From NCBI GenBank assembly GCA_013306675.1, contig JABLUY010000146.1:1-64000 (forward strand): a stretch of DNA of 64,000 bases. The letters are read 5' to 3'. Source of the DNA: Thraustochytrium sp. TN22 (Eukaryota > Sar > Bigyra > Thraustochytrida > Thraustochytriidae). The notes beneath the pieces were generated by a model that was not told the origin of the DNA, searched no databases, and worked only from the letters and a program-made list of their open reading frames with translations. A program made the position numbers and the translations under genes. Shown in pieces: positions 29,324 to 38,857 of the stretch. Each line of letters starts with the position of its first letter. Position 1 is the stretch's first letter.

Positions 29324-31332
29324 ATGGCACGGGCGGCGGCGGCGGCCGCGCGGCCGCGCGGCGGCGCGGCGGCGGTTCTCGCCTGCGCGGGTCTGGCGGC
29401 GCTCGCGCTGACCCGGCTGGCGGCAGCAGCCTGCGTGTGCAGCGAGGTCGATGGCCCGCTCGCAATGCGCTGCTTCGGCTGCGAGGCGTTTCCCGCCTTC
29501 GAGCCCGCCTTTGAGCAAGTCACTAGCCTGTGCGTGCGGTGTTGCCCTCGAGCGCGCGCAGCTTGACTAGAACTGACGTGACCTGGACGCGAGCGCCTCC
29601 GCAGCACCGTGTTTGGCTCGTCGGAAACCTCGCTCACGACCGTGCCTCCGACGATCGCGCTCTTCTCTTCGCTGGAGTCGCTGACAATAACTTCCCATCA
29701 CGAGCTCCACTCGCTTCCCGACGCACTTGGCAACCTCTCCGCGCTCACCACACTGTATGTCACCATGGTTACATGACAGTGAGTCCGAGTCGTTGCCAGC
29801 AGGAGCACTCACAGTTTAAACACAGCTCCCTCAGCCGGAACCAGCTCTACTCGCTGCCCGAGGGCATCAGTAGGCTGCAGGGTCTCCGTGAACTGTACGT
29901 CACGTCCGCCGATGCTGACCTGGCTATGAACCGACCGCGCTCACGACGCCTTCCACGCAGCTCGGTGACGCGGAATCAGCTCACAGCCCTGCCCGAGGGC
30001 TTGAGTGGACTTGAGAACCTCGAGCTCCTGTAGGTGAACCTGTGGACATCGGCGTGTGAACTGTTTGAGGCTGACAGGCTGCCTTCTCTTGGCACGCAGG
30101 GAGCTCTTCAACAACAACCTCACCGAGTTGCCGGACGTCCTCGATGGCCTCGCGTCGCTCACAGAGCTGTACGTTCCGATCGTGACCGGGCCGTGCGGCT
30201 TGTGCTGACGTCTCGCAGAAAGTTGCAAGTCAACGAACTCAACTCCCTTCCGCCGTCCACCACGGGGCTCTCAACTCTCGAAAAGCTGTGAGTCTCTGTG
30301 GTTTTGCTCGACCGCGACGTGGATAGCTCACAACTCGAGCTGTGGCGAAACAGCTTTCTTGTCGGTAACCCTCTCTCTACGCTTCCTGACGCGGTGCTGA
30401 GCCTTACGCAGCTCACCTGGCTGTGAGTTTGTTCCCGGCGGAGCTGGCGCAGGGTTTAAAGACCGAAACACATCAGAGCGAGCCAACTAACCCCTTTGCA
30501 GGATCCTCCAATTCGCTGAGCTCACCTCACTGCCAGAGGGTATAAGCGCGCTCTCCAGACTGGGCTCCATGTGAGTCGCTATGCTCCGCCCCCGGCCTCC
30601 TTCCACGAATGCTGACGAGTGACCATGCCTTCTCCCGCAGCAACCTATCGTACAACCAGCTCACGGCGCTCCCAACGAGCATCTCGGCACTCACGCAGCT
30701 CACTTCGCTGTAAGTGTCCTTGGCCCCTGCCGCCCACGCCCGCGCATGTGCGCACGCACAGCACATACCTAATGTAGACGTTGGTGCCAATTCGCAGCGG
30801 GCTCGAGGTGAACAACCTTACTGCACTTCCGGATGGCCTCGGCCAGCTCACCAGTCTGACCTACTTGCGCCTTGACAACAACGACGGGCTTTCGCAGCTT
30901 CCCCTCTCGCTCACAAATCTCGTGGCGCTCAAGTACCTCTACACCTTCGACTTGCCGCTGGAGGGCCCACAACCGAACATGGATCTCTTGGCGCTGCAGA
31001 TCGAGGGGCCAAACCGAGACTGGGCCAGTTACGGGGATACCTCGAGCCCAACGACCGACAGCAGCCCGACCCGATCGCCAGACTCCTTCTCAGCCTCTAC
31101 TCTTCCCGTTGGCGCCAGCGTGGGGATCGCCGCCGCAGTAACACTTTTCTTCGTGCTGCTTTGCGTGCGCTACTGCCCATGTTGTGTGCGCTGCAGAAAT
31201 CCGTGGCTGCGCGAAGTCGGCCGGAACGCTGGTGGCACCATCGACGCCGTGGACGACATCCCCTTGGCCGTGCCGGTAGAAGACAAGCCGCTCGAGGCCG
31301 GCGCCCAGATCGTGGGTAAGCACAAGGACTAG
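29324..31332 (+). CDS. LRR type I membrane protein with one LRR per exon (10 exons)
   Basis: Exons: 29324-29529, 29605-29754, 29826-29894, 29961-30029, 30100-30168, 30219-30287, 30354-30422, 30502-30570, 30641-30709, 30798-31332. Total 457 residues. Exon 1 encodes a signal peptide (VLACAGLAALALTRLAAAAC) and a Cys-containing cap. Exons 3-9 are each exactly 69 nt, one 23-residue LRR (LSLSRNQLYSLPEGISRLQG type), and all nine introns are phase 2 after a CT/AT dinucleotide. The last exon adds two repeats, a Ser/Thr/Pro stalk, a membrane helix (~383-403, VGIAAAVTLFFVLLCV), Cys-rich juxtamembrane residues and a ~50-residue cytosolic tail. Donors are GTGCGT, GTACGT or GTGAGT-like; most introns contain CTGAC. 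Probable surface receptor or adhesion protein; ligand unknown. Confidence 0.92.
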
Positions 31333-31650
31333 CCAGGCCTAGGCTGTAAGACTCTGAAAGGCGCTGCAAGGCACTGTTATTATGGACCTTTTCACAGGAT
31401 GCAGAAGATTTTTCCCATCGCTGTTGCCTGTCTACCGTGCACGACAAGTCCCAACGGATCGATCGGATCAATTCGAGCAGCGCGTACCTGCACGTGCTCG
31501 CTCACTGGCAGGCTGCGGCGCTCGTGCGTGGGGTAAGACGCACGAGCTCGCGGGCGGCGCGAGGGCCAGGCCCAAGCGCGGCGCTGCGCGGCGCGGCGCT
31601 GCGCTGCGCGACGCGTCGCGTCGCGGCGCGGCGCTGCGTGGGCAAGCGCC
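31333..31650. other. Intergenic, LRR gene to IQ gene
   Basis: About 320 bp. The last 100 bp are a GCGGCGCTGCGCGGC-type simple repeat directly before the IQ-protein ATG. No gene seen. Confidence 0.45.
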
Positions 31651-34600
31651 ATGTTCAAGGCGTTCACGATCGACTACGGCGCAGACACGCCGGGCCAGCG
31701 CACGGAGCGGCAGCGCCAGGAGCACCGCGACTGCGGCTGCCTGCGCGGGCGCGCCTGCTCCTGCAACGCGAACCCGTCGGTCGCGCGCGCCTCGCTCGCG
31801 TACTGCGGACGATGCGCAAACTGCAGGCAAAACAAACGCAGCCTCCAGCGCAGGGGCCGCATGGGCCGCCGCAAATGCGACAATCCGCCAGGCGAGCGGG
31901 ACCAGTGGATTCGCGTGCGCGTGGGTCGTTCTGTCGTCAAGCTGCCCCGCGCTCAGCTCGAGACGCTGCAGCGCGACTCGCCTGTGCTCGTGCGTCAGGC
32001 GACGGCCCTCAGTCCTGTGTTGACGCAGCCCTCCTTGCACGAGCTCGGGCTCGATGACCCGATCTCGGGACAGCGTAGCCCCGGGTATGCAAGCGTGGGC
32101 AGCGCGCCAGGGAGCCCTGACGCTGACTCCGTCTCGGCAGCAAGCCCTGGCTCGCAAACCTTTGCATCCGTCGCCTGGAAGCAAATTCATCTCATGCGCG
32201 AAGGTCACCGTCGGCGTGCCGCGGAGTTGGTGGATGCCGCCGCTTCGAGCGCAGCCCAGCTCGCCCAGCTGCAGGAGGAGCTGGCCGGCCTCCCTGAAAA
32301 GGTTGTTCGGGTGGGCGCCAACGGCGTCCCGCACGTGGACACCATGATCAGTCATGCGGTGTGGCAGCGCGTCCCGCTGCCGGTGGCGGAGGCAGCGTTC
32401 CGCGAACGCATTTCGGCAGCCGAGGCAGCGCTCAAAGACGCTCAGGAGGAGCTCGACGACATTAACGTCGGCCTCAACGCGCGCGCCTCCACCATGATGC
32501 AGCGCTGGATCCGAGCGACCTTCAAACGTACCGAGCCGGAGCGCATGGAGCGCGCTCGCGTCGAGAAGAACAACGACGATTCGGCGGTCGCCGTGCAGCG
32601 ACTCTACAGGGGGCACCGGGGTCGCCGGCGCGCCGCCTTCTTTCGAAAGCGCAGGCGTGACGGCGCCGCGCGGCGAGTGCAGCGAATCGTGCGAGGTCAT
32701 CTTGGTCGATGCGCCGCCCGCCGCTGCGTCGTGGAGCGGGCCGAGGAGGGCCGCGAGGAGGCGGCTCAGCGCATCCAACACTTTGTGCGCCAGTCGCGAC
32801 GCACGGCCATTGCGCGGGTGCAGCGACAGGCAGTGGCCGAGGCGAAGCAGGCCGCGACCCAGGATGTGCAGGCGCGCATCATTCAGCGTATCGCGAGAGG
32901 CTACCTGGCGCGCAAGCAAAGGCACGCGCGCCGGACAGAACTGCGCCTTGGGCCGCGCGTACGTGAGCTGGCCAACCGCTACATTGCGCGAGGCGATCTC
33001 TTCTCCTTCTTGCACGCCATCAATCGCGATTACGAGCTCCACATGGCCCAGCAGGAGAAGCTCCGCAAGCTGGAGATGGAGAACGCTGCGACCTTTATCG
33101 AGGAGGTGCTCGCGCATCGAGAGCGCCTCGTGCGCGAGCGTTGGCTGCAGTGGGAGCGGCAGAAGGCGGCAATGCGGACCACGGACGAGGCGATCCGCGT
33201 CTACGAGGCCAAGGCCGCGCAGGGCATCGAGGAGGGTACACGGGCCTCGCTCAGCTCACACACTGCCTCGTCCTGGACGGATCCCTCTTCGCCATCGCGG
33301 CAACAGCAGCAGCGCCAGCAGCATTCACATCACCAGCACTCGCAGCGGGAGCAGCACGCGGGCCGACGTCAGTTGCGCGCTGGCCAGCGTCGCCCTCGCG
33401 CTCTCAAGAGCCTAGGTAGGCCACACGAGAGCAGTCGGGGCGGCGCGACGAGGCTGGCCAAGCGTCCTCCCTATTTGCCCAACGCTCTCGAGGCGCTGCA
33501 GGAGCAGCGCTACAAGGAGGCGATGCAGCAGCCAGGAATCGGCCGCGGCCGCCGCAAGCAGCGCCCCGGCCGGCGCGCTCGTGGTGTCGTCGGCAAGACC
33601 GGCCCCGATACGCGTCGTGCAGACGCCAGGGACGGCCAACAGCTTTTGGAGGAGCTGGACGCCGCCCTTGAGCAGGACCCTGGCGAGGTTCCGCACATTG
33701 TGGCCGTGCCGGCGCGTACCGCCGTGGTGCGTGACCCGCTCGCCAAGCCAGAAGCCCCGGAACAGTCGGTGCTGGAACTCAAGCATCAGGCCTTCAGCCG
33801 CCGGGTGGCGCCAGAGGTCCTGGCGCGCGCTGCCTTTGCCACACAGCTGCGCGCCACGGAGATCCCGAGCCTGAATTTGCCCATTGATAACCTCGTCTTC
33901 CAGGCTGCGCTTCGTGACCGCGTGCAAAAGATGCGTTTTGGCGACGCGGGCAACTCCACCGAGGCAAATCTGGAACAGTTCGTCTTCTCCGCACCGGCCA
34001 CGCTGCGCATTGCCGTCGAGGAGGAAGCGCTGCAACTCTCTGCGCCACTGGTCGCCGGATTTCGCGCGCGAGGCGTGGAGACGTGTCGGCAGCTGCAAGA
34101 GGTTGCCGCCCGCTTCGAAAGCGAGTACTTTGTGCCACCGTCCCTCGCTCATGGCTTGCGTACCCTCCTCGGTGTGGCCGCCCAGACCATTGAGTACATG
34201 CGCCCAAGCTGCGTTCAAAATCAATGGGAGCATATTTTGGAGGCCACCGCCGAGGGTGCAGCAACAGAGCCTGCTCCAGGGGCGAAGCTATTGCCTGCGG
34301 CGAGCCGCGCCAGCAGCACCAGCACCGCTAGCACCAAACCCAACTGCACGAGCAGCACGAGCAGCAACAACAACAACAGCAGTCATGAAGACGACGACAA
34401 CAAGAATGGCAACCAGAACAACAACGAGGGTCAAGATAGCGGCCAACTCGGCACGAACAACACGAAGTGCCCGCTCGAGATCGCGACACAAAAGGCACAG
34501 TCGGCTGCAGCGGAGCTTGAGGCCAACCTCTATGCGCAACCGGACGCTGGGTCGACCATGCTCGGCCACTTTGGCGTTGCTGAAGCTGAGCGGCCCCGCA

Positions 34601-35913
34601 CCTCGCCGCACGTGCAGGGTGCACTTTTTGAGGAGAGCCTCCGACCTGGCACTGCAGCACTGCGGGACTGGGACTGGCGCGGCAACATGGGCCTTCCTAC
34701 GGAGCTCGCCGCTTTGCAGGCTGAAGACGAGAACAACGACGAGCGGAGGCCTGGCACAGCGGCGGCGGCGCTCGGGGGCTGGAGATCGTCGAGCGACCGA
34801 AGTCTACTGCGACGGCCGTCAACACAGTCGTCTATGGCGTCACGCAGCTCATCCGGCACGCGTGTGACCTTTGCGGCGGACGTCGTGGACCGTCCCTCGA
34901 CGCAGGCCTCGCTGTTCTCAACGACTTCAGATGCCTCCCGCCCGCCGAGTCGCGCGAGCTACGCATCAACCCTGGCGACGGTGGATTGGAACCACGGAGC
35001 TGTCATGGGCGAGGGCGAGGGCGTTGATGGCAACGTTCAAATCTGGAAGTCTGACGCAGACGGGCAGGAGCAGCAGTCGCCCACCGAGGAGGCTGATTGT
35101 GCGCGGACCGCCAAGGACTCGAGCGAGTCGCTGCTCCCAGAGGAGCTCCGCGCCGCATTTACAGAGCGCGTACGGCGTGGCATCGCGCATTTTGGGCCAG
35201 AGGACTCCATCCACGAGCTGCTGACACACATCTTCATGGACGCGGACTCGTCCATGCAGACGTTCGCGGGCACAGATCTCGGCTCGCTGCTCGAAGATTT
35301 GGCGCGCCTGCCGCCCGAGGCCGAGGTGGCGCGGCGCGAGATGCTGCGCGCACACTACCGAGCCGCGGCGCAGGCCGCTGCGCCTGTCGCGGAGGATCTG
35401 GCCCGCGCGGGGTTTTTGAGCATCAGCTCGTTAGCAGCCTGCCCGCTCCGATCGCTAGGGGTGCCGGACGAGGTGGCCGCCGCCCTGCAGCGCGAATGCA
35501 TGAGGATTTTGAAGGCGGTACAGCCCGCGGTGGCGCGGGACTTTGACGCTCGCTATGCGCGGAGCAGCACGGGGCCATTTGGCAGTGCGACGCTCCGCGC
35601 GCCGCTGGACCCGGTTCGCTTCGGACGGGCGCGAGCGACTGGCCATGAGGCTGGTGAGCACGACGACAGCCTGAGGTGCCCAGTCTCGCCGGGCCCTCGT
35701 CGCGAGCAGCTCGTCGCGCGCGTGCTGCACCGCCGCGACCAGCTGGCCCAGGCCAGCATGGTGCCCGTGGCCGATGCATCGGCGGCCGACATTGACCAGG
35801 AGCTGACGTACGCTGAGTGGAAGGCCGCAGGCCCCAAGGTTGGGCTCGACGCGGTGGTGGCGACGCACGAGGAAGCGGACAGCATCCGCGGGTGGCACCC
35901 ATTTCCCCGATGA
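31651..35913 (+). CDS. Large IQ-motif protein, probable calmodulin-binding scaffold
   Basis: 1420 residues, one exon. The N-terminus is Cys-rich (CGCLRGRACSC, CGRCANC) and may bind metal. IQ-type repeats lie at ~310-425: AVQRLYRGHRGRRR, RVQRIVRGHLGRC, RIQHFVRQSRR, IIQRIARGYLARKQ. A helical region follows, then disordered stretches with His/Gln and Asn/Ser/Asp repeats (~880-930). RVTFAADVV (~1070) matches the RVxF phosphatase-1 docking pattern. The C-terminal part (~1150-1290) is ordered and ends in a small helical module (LSISSLAACPLRSLGVPDEV) resembling a SAM or HhH fold. IQ arrays bind calmodulin or myosin-light-chain-like proteins; many such protist proteins are ciliary. The stop codon falls in the first unit of a TGACGC repeat. 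Confidence 0.75.
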   Translation: MFKAFTIDYGADTPGQRTERQRQEHRDCGCLRGRACSCNANPSVARASLAYCGRCANCRQNKRSLQRRGRMGRRKCDNPPGERDQWIRVRVGRSVVKLPRAQLETLQRDSPVLVRQATALSPVLTQPSLHELGLDDPISGQRSPGYASVGSAPGSPDADSVSAASPGSQTFASVAWKQIHLMREGHRRRAAELVDAAASSAAQLAQLQEELAGLPEKVVRVGANGVPHVDTMISHAVWQRVPLPVAEAAFRERISAAEAALKDAQEELDDINVGLNARASTMMQRWIRATFKRTEPERMERARVEKNNDDSAVAVQRLYRGHRGRRRAAFFRKRRRDGAARRVQRIVRGHLGRCAARRCVVERAEEGREEAAQRIQHFVRQSRRTAIARVQRQAVAEAKQAATQDVQARIIQRIARGYLARKQRHARRTELRLGPRVRELANRYIARGDLFSFLHAINRDYELHMAQQEKLRKLEMENAATFIEEVLAHRERLVRERWLQWERQKAAMRTTDEAIRVYEAKAAQGIEEGTRASLSSHTASSWTDPSSPSRQQQQRQQHSHHQHSQREQHAGRRQLRAGQRRPRALKSLGRPHESSRGGATRLAKRPPYLPNALEALQEQRYKEAMQQPGIGRGRRKQRPGRRARGVVGKTGPDTRRADARDGQQLLEELDAALEQDPGEVPHIVAVPARTAVVRDPLAKPEAPEQSVLELKHQAFSRRVAPEVLARAAFATQLRATEIPSLNLPIDNLVFQAALRDRVQKMRFGDAGNSTEANLEQFVFSAPATLRIAVEEEALQLSAPLVAGFRARGVETCRQLQEVAARFESEYFVPPSLAHGLRTLLGVAAQTIEYMRPSCVQNQWEHILEATAEGAATEPAPGAKLLPAASRASSTSTASTKPNCTSSTSSNNNNSSHEDDDNKNGNQNNNEGQDSGQLGTNNTKCPLEIATQKAQSAAAELEANLYAQPDAGSTMLGHFGVAEAERPRTSPHVQGALFEESLRPGTAALRDWDWRGNMGLPTELAALQAEDENNDERRPGTAAAALGGWRSSSDRSLLRRPSTQSSMASRSSSGTRVTFAADVVDRPSTQASLFSTTSDASRPPSRASYASTLATVDWNHGAVMGEGEGVDGNVQIWKSDADGQEQQSPTEEADCARTAKDSSESLLPEELRAAFTERVRRGIAHFGPEDSIHELLTHIFMDADSSMQTFAGTDLGSLLEDLARLPPEAEVARREMLRAHYRAAAQAAAPVAEDLARAGFLSISSLAACPLRSLGVPDEVAAALQRECMRILKAVQPAVARDFDARYARSSTGPFGSATLRAPLDPVRFGRARATGHEAGEHDDSLRCPVSPGPRREQLVARVLHRRDQLAQASMVPVADASAADIDQELTYAEWKAAGPKVGLDAVVATHEEADSIRGWHPFPR

Positions 35914-35980
35914 CGCTGACGCTGACGCTGACGCTGACACTGACGCTGACATGACATGGCATGGCATGACTTGACTTGAC
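35911..35980 (+). repeat. (TGACGC)n then (ATGACATGGC)-type repeat
   Basis: Five to six TGACGC units followed by ATGGC/TTGAC repeats. The first TGA is the stop codon of the IQ gene, so unit-number change would not lengthen the protein. Confidence 0.85.
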
Positions 35981-36159
35981 AATAGGCATCCCACAACCTC
36001 TGTGATTTCTTATATGTTTGTCAGGCGACGCGCGCATGGTCGCACAATGAAGGTGTATGGTATGGTCTACAGCGCGAGCAAAGCCAGGCCAGGCCAGGCC
36101 CGGCCGGGCTGGGTGAGCAGGCAGGCGGGCTTTTGAGCGATGAAGTGGAAGTGACAAAG

Positions 36160-37575
36160 TCAGAATGACCTGAGAAAGGAGTCGGAGTCCTTGAGAAACT
36201 GACTGTGACGATCGAGCACATCGTGCGAGCGATTGTTGGAGCACAGGCAGGTCTGCGTAGCGAGCGCGCCGTGCTGCAGGTCCTGCACGGCGGCGGCGAT
36301 GGCTGCCCTGTCAGAGCGGCGCTTGATGCCCATGTTGCGCAGGTCGCGCTCCTCCATTTGCACGAGCATGGGGCCGTCGACGTGGGCGTCCTCAAAGTGC
36401 ACGCTGAGGAAATCGCCGCCGGCCACGTGGTCGCGCACCCAGGTGGCGACCTGGCGGGAGGTCCAGTCGGCGACCGGGTGGCAAACGTAGCAGTCAAGGT
36501 CGTCGGCGGAGACGGGCATGGAGAGGCCAGCGCGGCGGAGGCCGGCGGAGTCGAGCGAGGAGGAGAAGGACATCTCGTTCAGATACGAGTCGAGCTCGTC
36601 CATGTCGCCATCCGCGTAGGATGAATACTCGGATGAATACTCGTACCTGGCTGGCGGGTAGGTGTAGTTGAAGCCGCCAAAGTCCGCGGCGGCCTGGTCG
36701 TCGTAGATGGACTGGCGCTCCTTGCGACGCAGCAGGTCCTGCAGCTCCTTGCGCGTGAGCGGCACGGGGCGGAACTCTTGCAAGTCGCCGTCCCAGAGCT
36801 CGTCGTGCTCGGGCGCCGGCTCCCACGGGCCCTTGCGCGAGCGCTTGGCCGCCGTGAGCTCGTGGCCCGGCATGTGGTGTACGGTGGCCATACGGTTGAA
36901 GGTGACGCGGCGGCGGCCCTTGTTCGGGTTGCGGTCCAGCGGCGCCTTGGCCGTGCTAAGGATACCGCGGACCTGCTTTGCGCCGACGGACTTGCTGCGG
37001 ACACCGAGGCCGCGGTGGCCCTTGGCAGAGCTGCTCACATCTTCCGCCTTGGACTCTTCGTCCTCGCCGCGCGCCAGCCCGCGCGGGTCGCTCTGCGTAC
37101 GCGAGCGCCCAGACCCATACTTGGCCAGCAGCGCGCGAAGCTCATGCTCGTCGGCGTCAGTGTCGGTGTCCGTATCGCCGTCCACCACGGTCGAGGCCTC
37201 CCGGGCGCGGCTCTGGGTCAGGTCCAAGCTGTCGCGGCGCGACAGCGGTGGCTTGCCGGCCTTGCGGGTGGCGGTCCCCAGCAGTGCGCTGCCCCCAACG
37301 CTAATGGACTTGCTGGAGCTGGAGCTGGAGCTCAAGGCGCTGCTGCTGCTGCTGCTGCTACTGCTGCCGCCGCTGCTGCTGCGCGACGCCTTGCGCTGCT
37401 TGGACAACGACGCTGTGCCGGTCGTGAGGGAGGATGACGTTGGCCGCGCCGGCGGCTTGCCGCTGCTGGTCTTGGAGGAGGATACCGTGCGTGAGGACCG
37501 CGAGGACGAGCTGCTGCTGCCCAAGGCGGCGTGCTTGGCGCGGTACGCCGCCGTGAACATGGTGGAGGCCGACAT
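36160..37575 (-). CDS. SAM-domain protein with Ser-rich N-terminus and an RVxF motif
   Basis: 471 residues from MSASTMFTAAYRAKHAALG. Residues ~20-90 are serine runs. RRRVTFNRMATVHHMPGHE (~215-235) contains RVTF, which fits the protein phosphatase 1 docking consensus; the surrounding block (MPGHELTAAKRSRKGPWEP) looks conserved in composition. FGGFNYTYPPARYEYSSEYS is an aromatic stretch. A SAM domain lies at ~365-435 (VADWTSRQVATWVRDHVAGG, DGPMLVQMEERDLRNMGI). SAM domains mediate protein-protein or RNA contact. No enzyme domain, so a phosphatase-targeting adaptor is a reasonable inference only. An in-frame extension upstream is leucine/serine low complexity, and the ATG at 37575 is preferred. 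Converges with the IQ gene. Confidence 0.75.
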   Translation of the reverse strand: MSASTMFTAAYRAKHAALGSSSSSSRSSRTVSSSKTSSGKPPARPTSSSLTTGTASLSKQRKASRSSSGGSSSSSSSSSALSSSSSSSKSISVGGSALLGTATRKAGKPPLSRRDSLDLTQSRAREASTVVDGDTDTDTDADEHELRALLAKYGSGRSRTQSDPRGLARGEDEESKAEDVSSSAKGHRGLGVRSKSVGAKQVRGILSTAKAPLDRNPNKGRRRVTFNRMATVHHMPGHELTAAKRSRKGPWEPAPEHDELWDGDLQEFRPVPLTRKELQDLLRRKERQSIYDDQAAADFGGFNYTYPPARYEYSSEYSSYADGDMDELDSYLNEMSFSSSLDSAGLRRAGLSMPVSADDLDCYVCHPVADWTSRQVATWVRDHVAGGDFLSVHFEDAHVDGPMLVQMEERDLRNMGIKRRSDRAAIAAAVQDLQHGALATQTCLCSNNRSHDVLDRHSQFLKDSDSFLRSF

Positions 37576-38857
37576 GCGCGAGCGATTGCGTGAGAGAGAG
37601 AGAGAAAGAATGAGTGAGTGATTGAGCGAGCGAGTGAGCGAATAGAGCAAGCGAGGAAGGGAGCACGCGTCTCCTTTCTCTTGGCCCTCACGCTTCTGCC
37701 CTTGCTGCCGTCCGCCACCGCCGCCGACACTCGCGAGCACGGCACCGAGCGAGCTCGCAGGAGCACGCCAGCCCGAGCACGCGGCGGCAAAGCAGCACGC
37801 CGCTGCGAGCGAGCGAGCAAGCAAGCAAGCAAGCGATGAAGCAAGCAAGCAAGCAAGCACGCAGCGAGCGAGCGCTTCGGTTTGCTACGGCCTCCGCTCT
37901 CGCCGGTCGCTTGGCGTGCCAACGTTTGCTTGCAGAACGTCTGCTGCGCGCGTGCCGCGTTCAACTCAAATGCTGCACCGTGCGAAAGGACTATCCATCA
38001 TTTGCGCCGAGGGAGTTCGACTATGAGCGCAACACGGCACTGACAATTGCTGGAAGGGCCACGCGTATCGGCAACGGATATGGTGGTTCACACACCGAGC
38101 AACCAAGCAACCTAGCAACCAACGAAAAGCCGAGTTAGCCAGCCAAGAAAGCAGGTGCGGCGGGAGAAGGCCAAGCCGCGCTTCGCATTCGAGGTTGGTC
38201 GGTGAAGCACAGGCGCGTGGCCGGCGGCAGCCTTGCGGCGGCGCGGGATCCAACGGCGTCCGTGTTGGGGTGTGCGCGGGCCGATGTGGACGGCGCCATC
38301 ACCCGTATTCGACCTTGGCGACTCCGCGGCGGACGGAATGGAGTGAGTCGCACGAGGTTCGTCGGCCAGCTGCTGCCTGCTCGCGCGTAGCTCGTACCCT
38401 ATCATTTGCACTTGAGTCTTGATTGGATTTCGCAGTGCGTCAACTTGAAGGTGTGTGCTCGAGAACGCAAGGTCACGCACAAGTGCGCGGCACCGCGCGC
38501 TGCCAGTGCGCTGTGCTGCGCTGCGCTGCGCTGCCAGTGCGGGATCGCTGTGGGCCTATGCGAGCCAGGCGCCATTTGGACAGGGGAAAAGTACAGGCCA
38601 GGCCACTGCAAGAGAGGCAGGCCCGAGAGCCTGCGTGAGATAAAATGGAGGCGGCGGAGGCAGAAGGTTGGACGGATGGACTGGAAGCCTCCGCGGCGGC
38701 GCGGCGCGGGCCTGCGCGCGTGGCGCGGCCCATCTGGGCCGAACGGGACTCAGAGTTCGTGGACACGAGCAGGCTTGCGCAGTAAGCCTGGCCGCAGACC
38801 CAGATTGGCGGCTCGGTTGCGGCAGCTGATCGAAGACAAGCGCGAGCGCGACGTGAG
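37576..38857. other. Intergenic between SAM gene and PAN/VWA gene; repeats only
   Basis: About 1.3 kb shared by two divergent genes. Contains GAGA and GAGC runs (37590-37640), an (AAGC)n tract (37805-37860) and TGCGCTGCGC repeats near 38510-38545. Open frames across it show no domain or splice-consistent structure. Confidence 0.5.
37805..37860. repeat. (GAGC/AAGC)n microsatellite
   Basis: GAGCGAGCGAGCAAGCAAGC units in an uninterrupted run upstream of the SAM gene. Confidence 0.85.
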
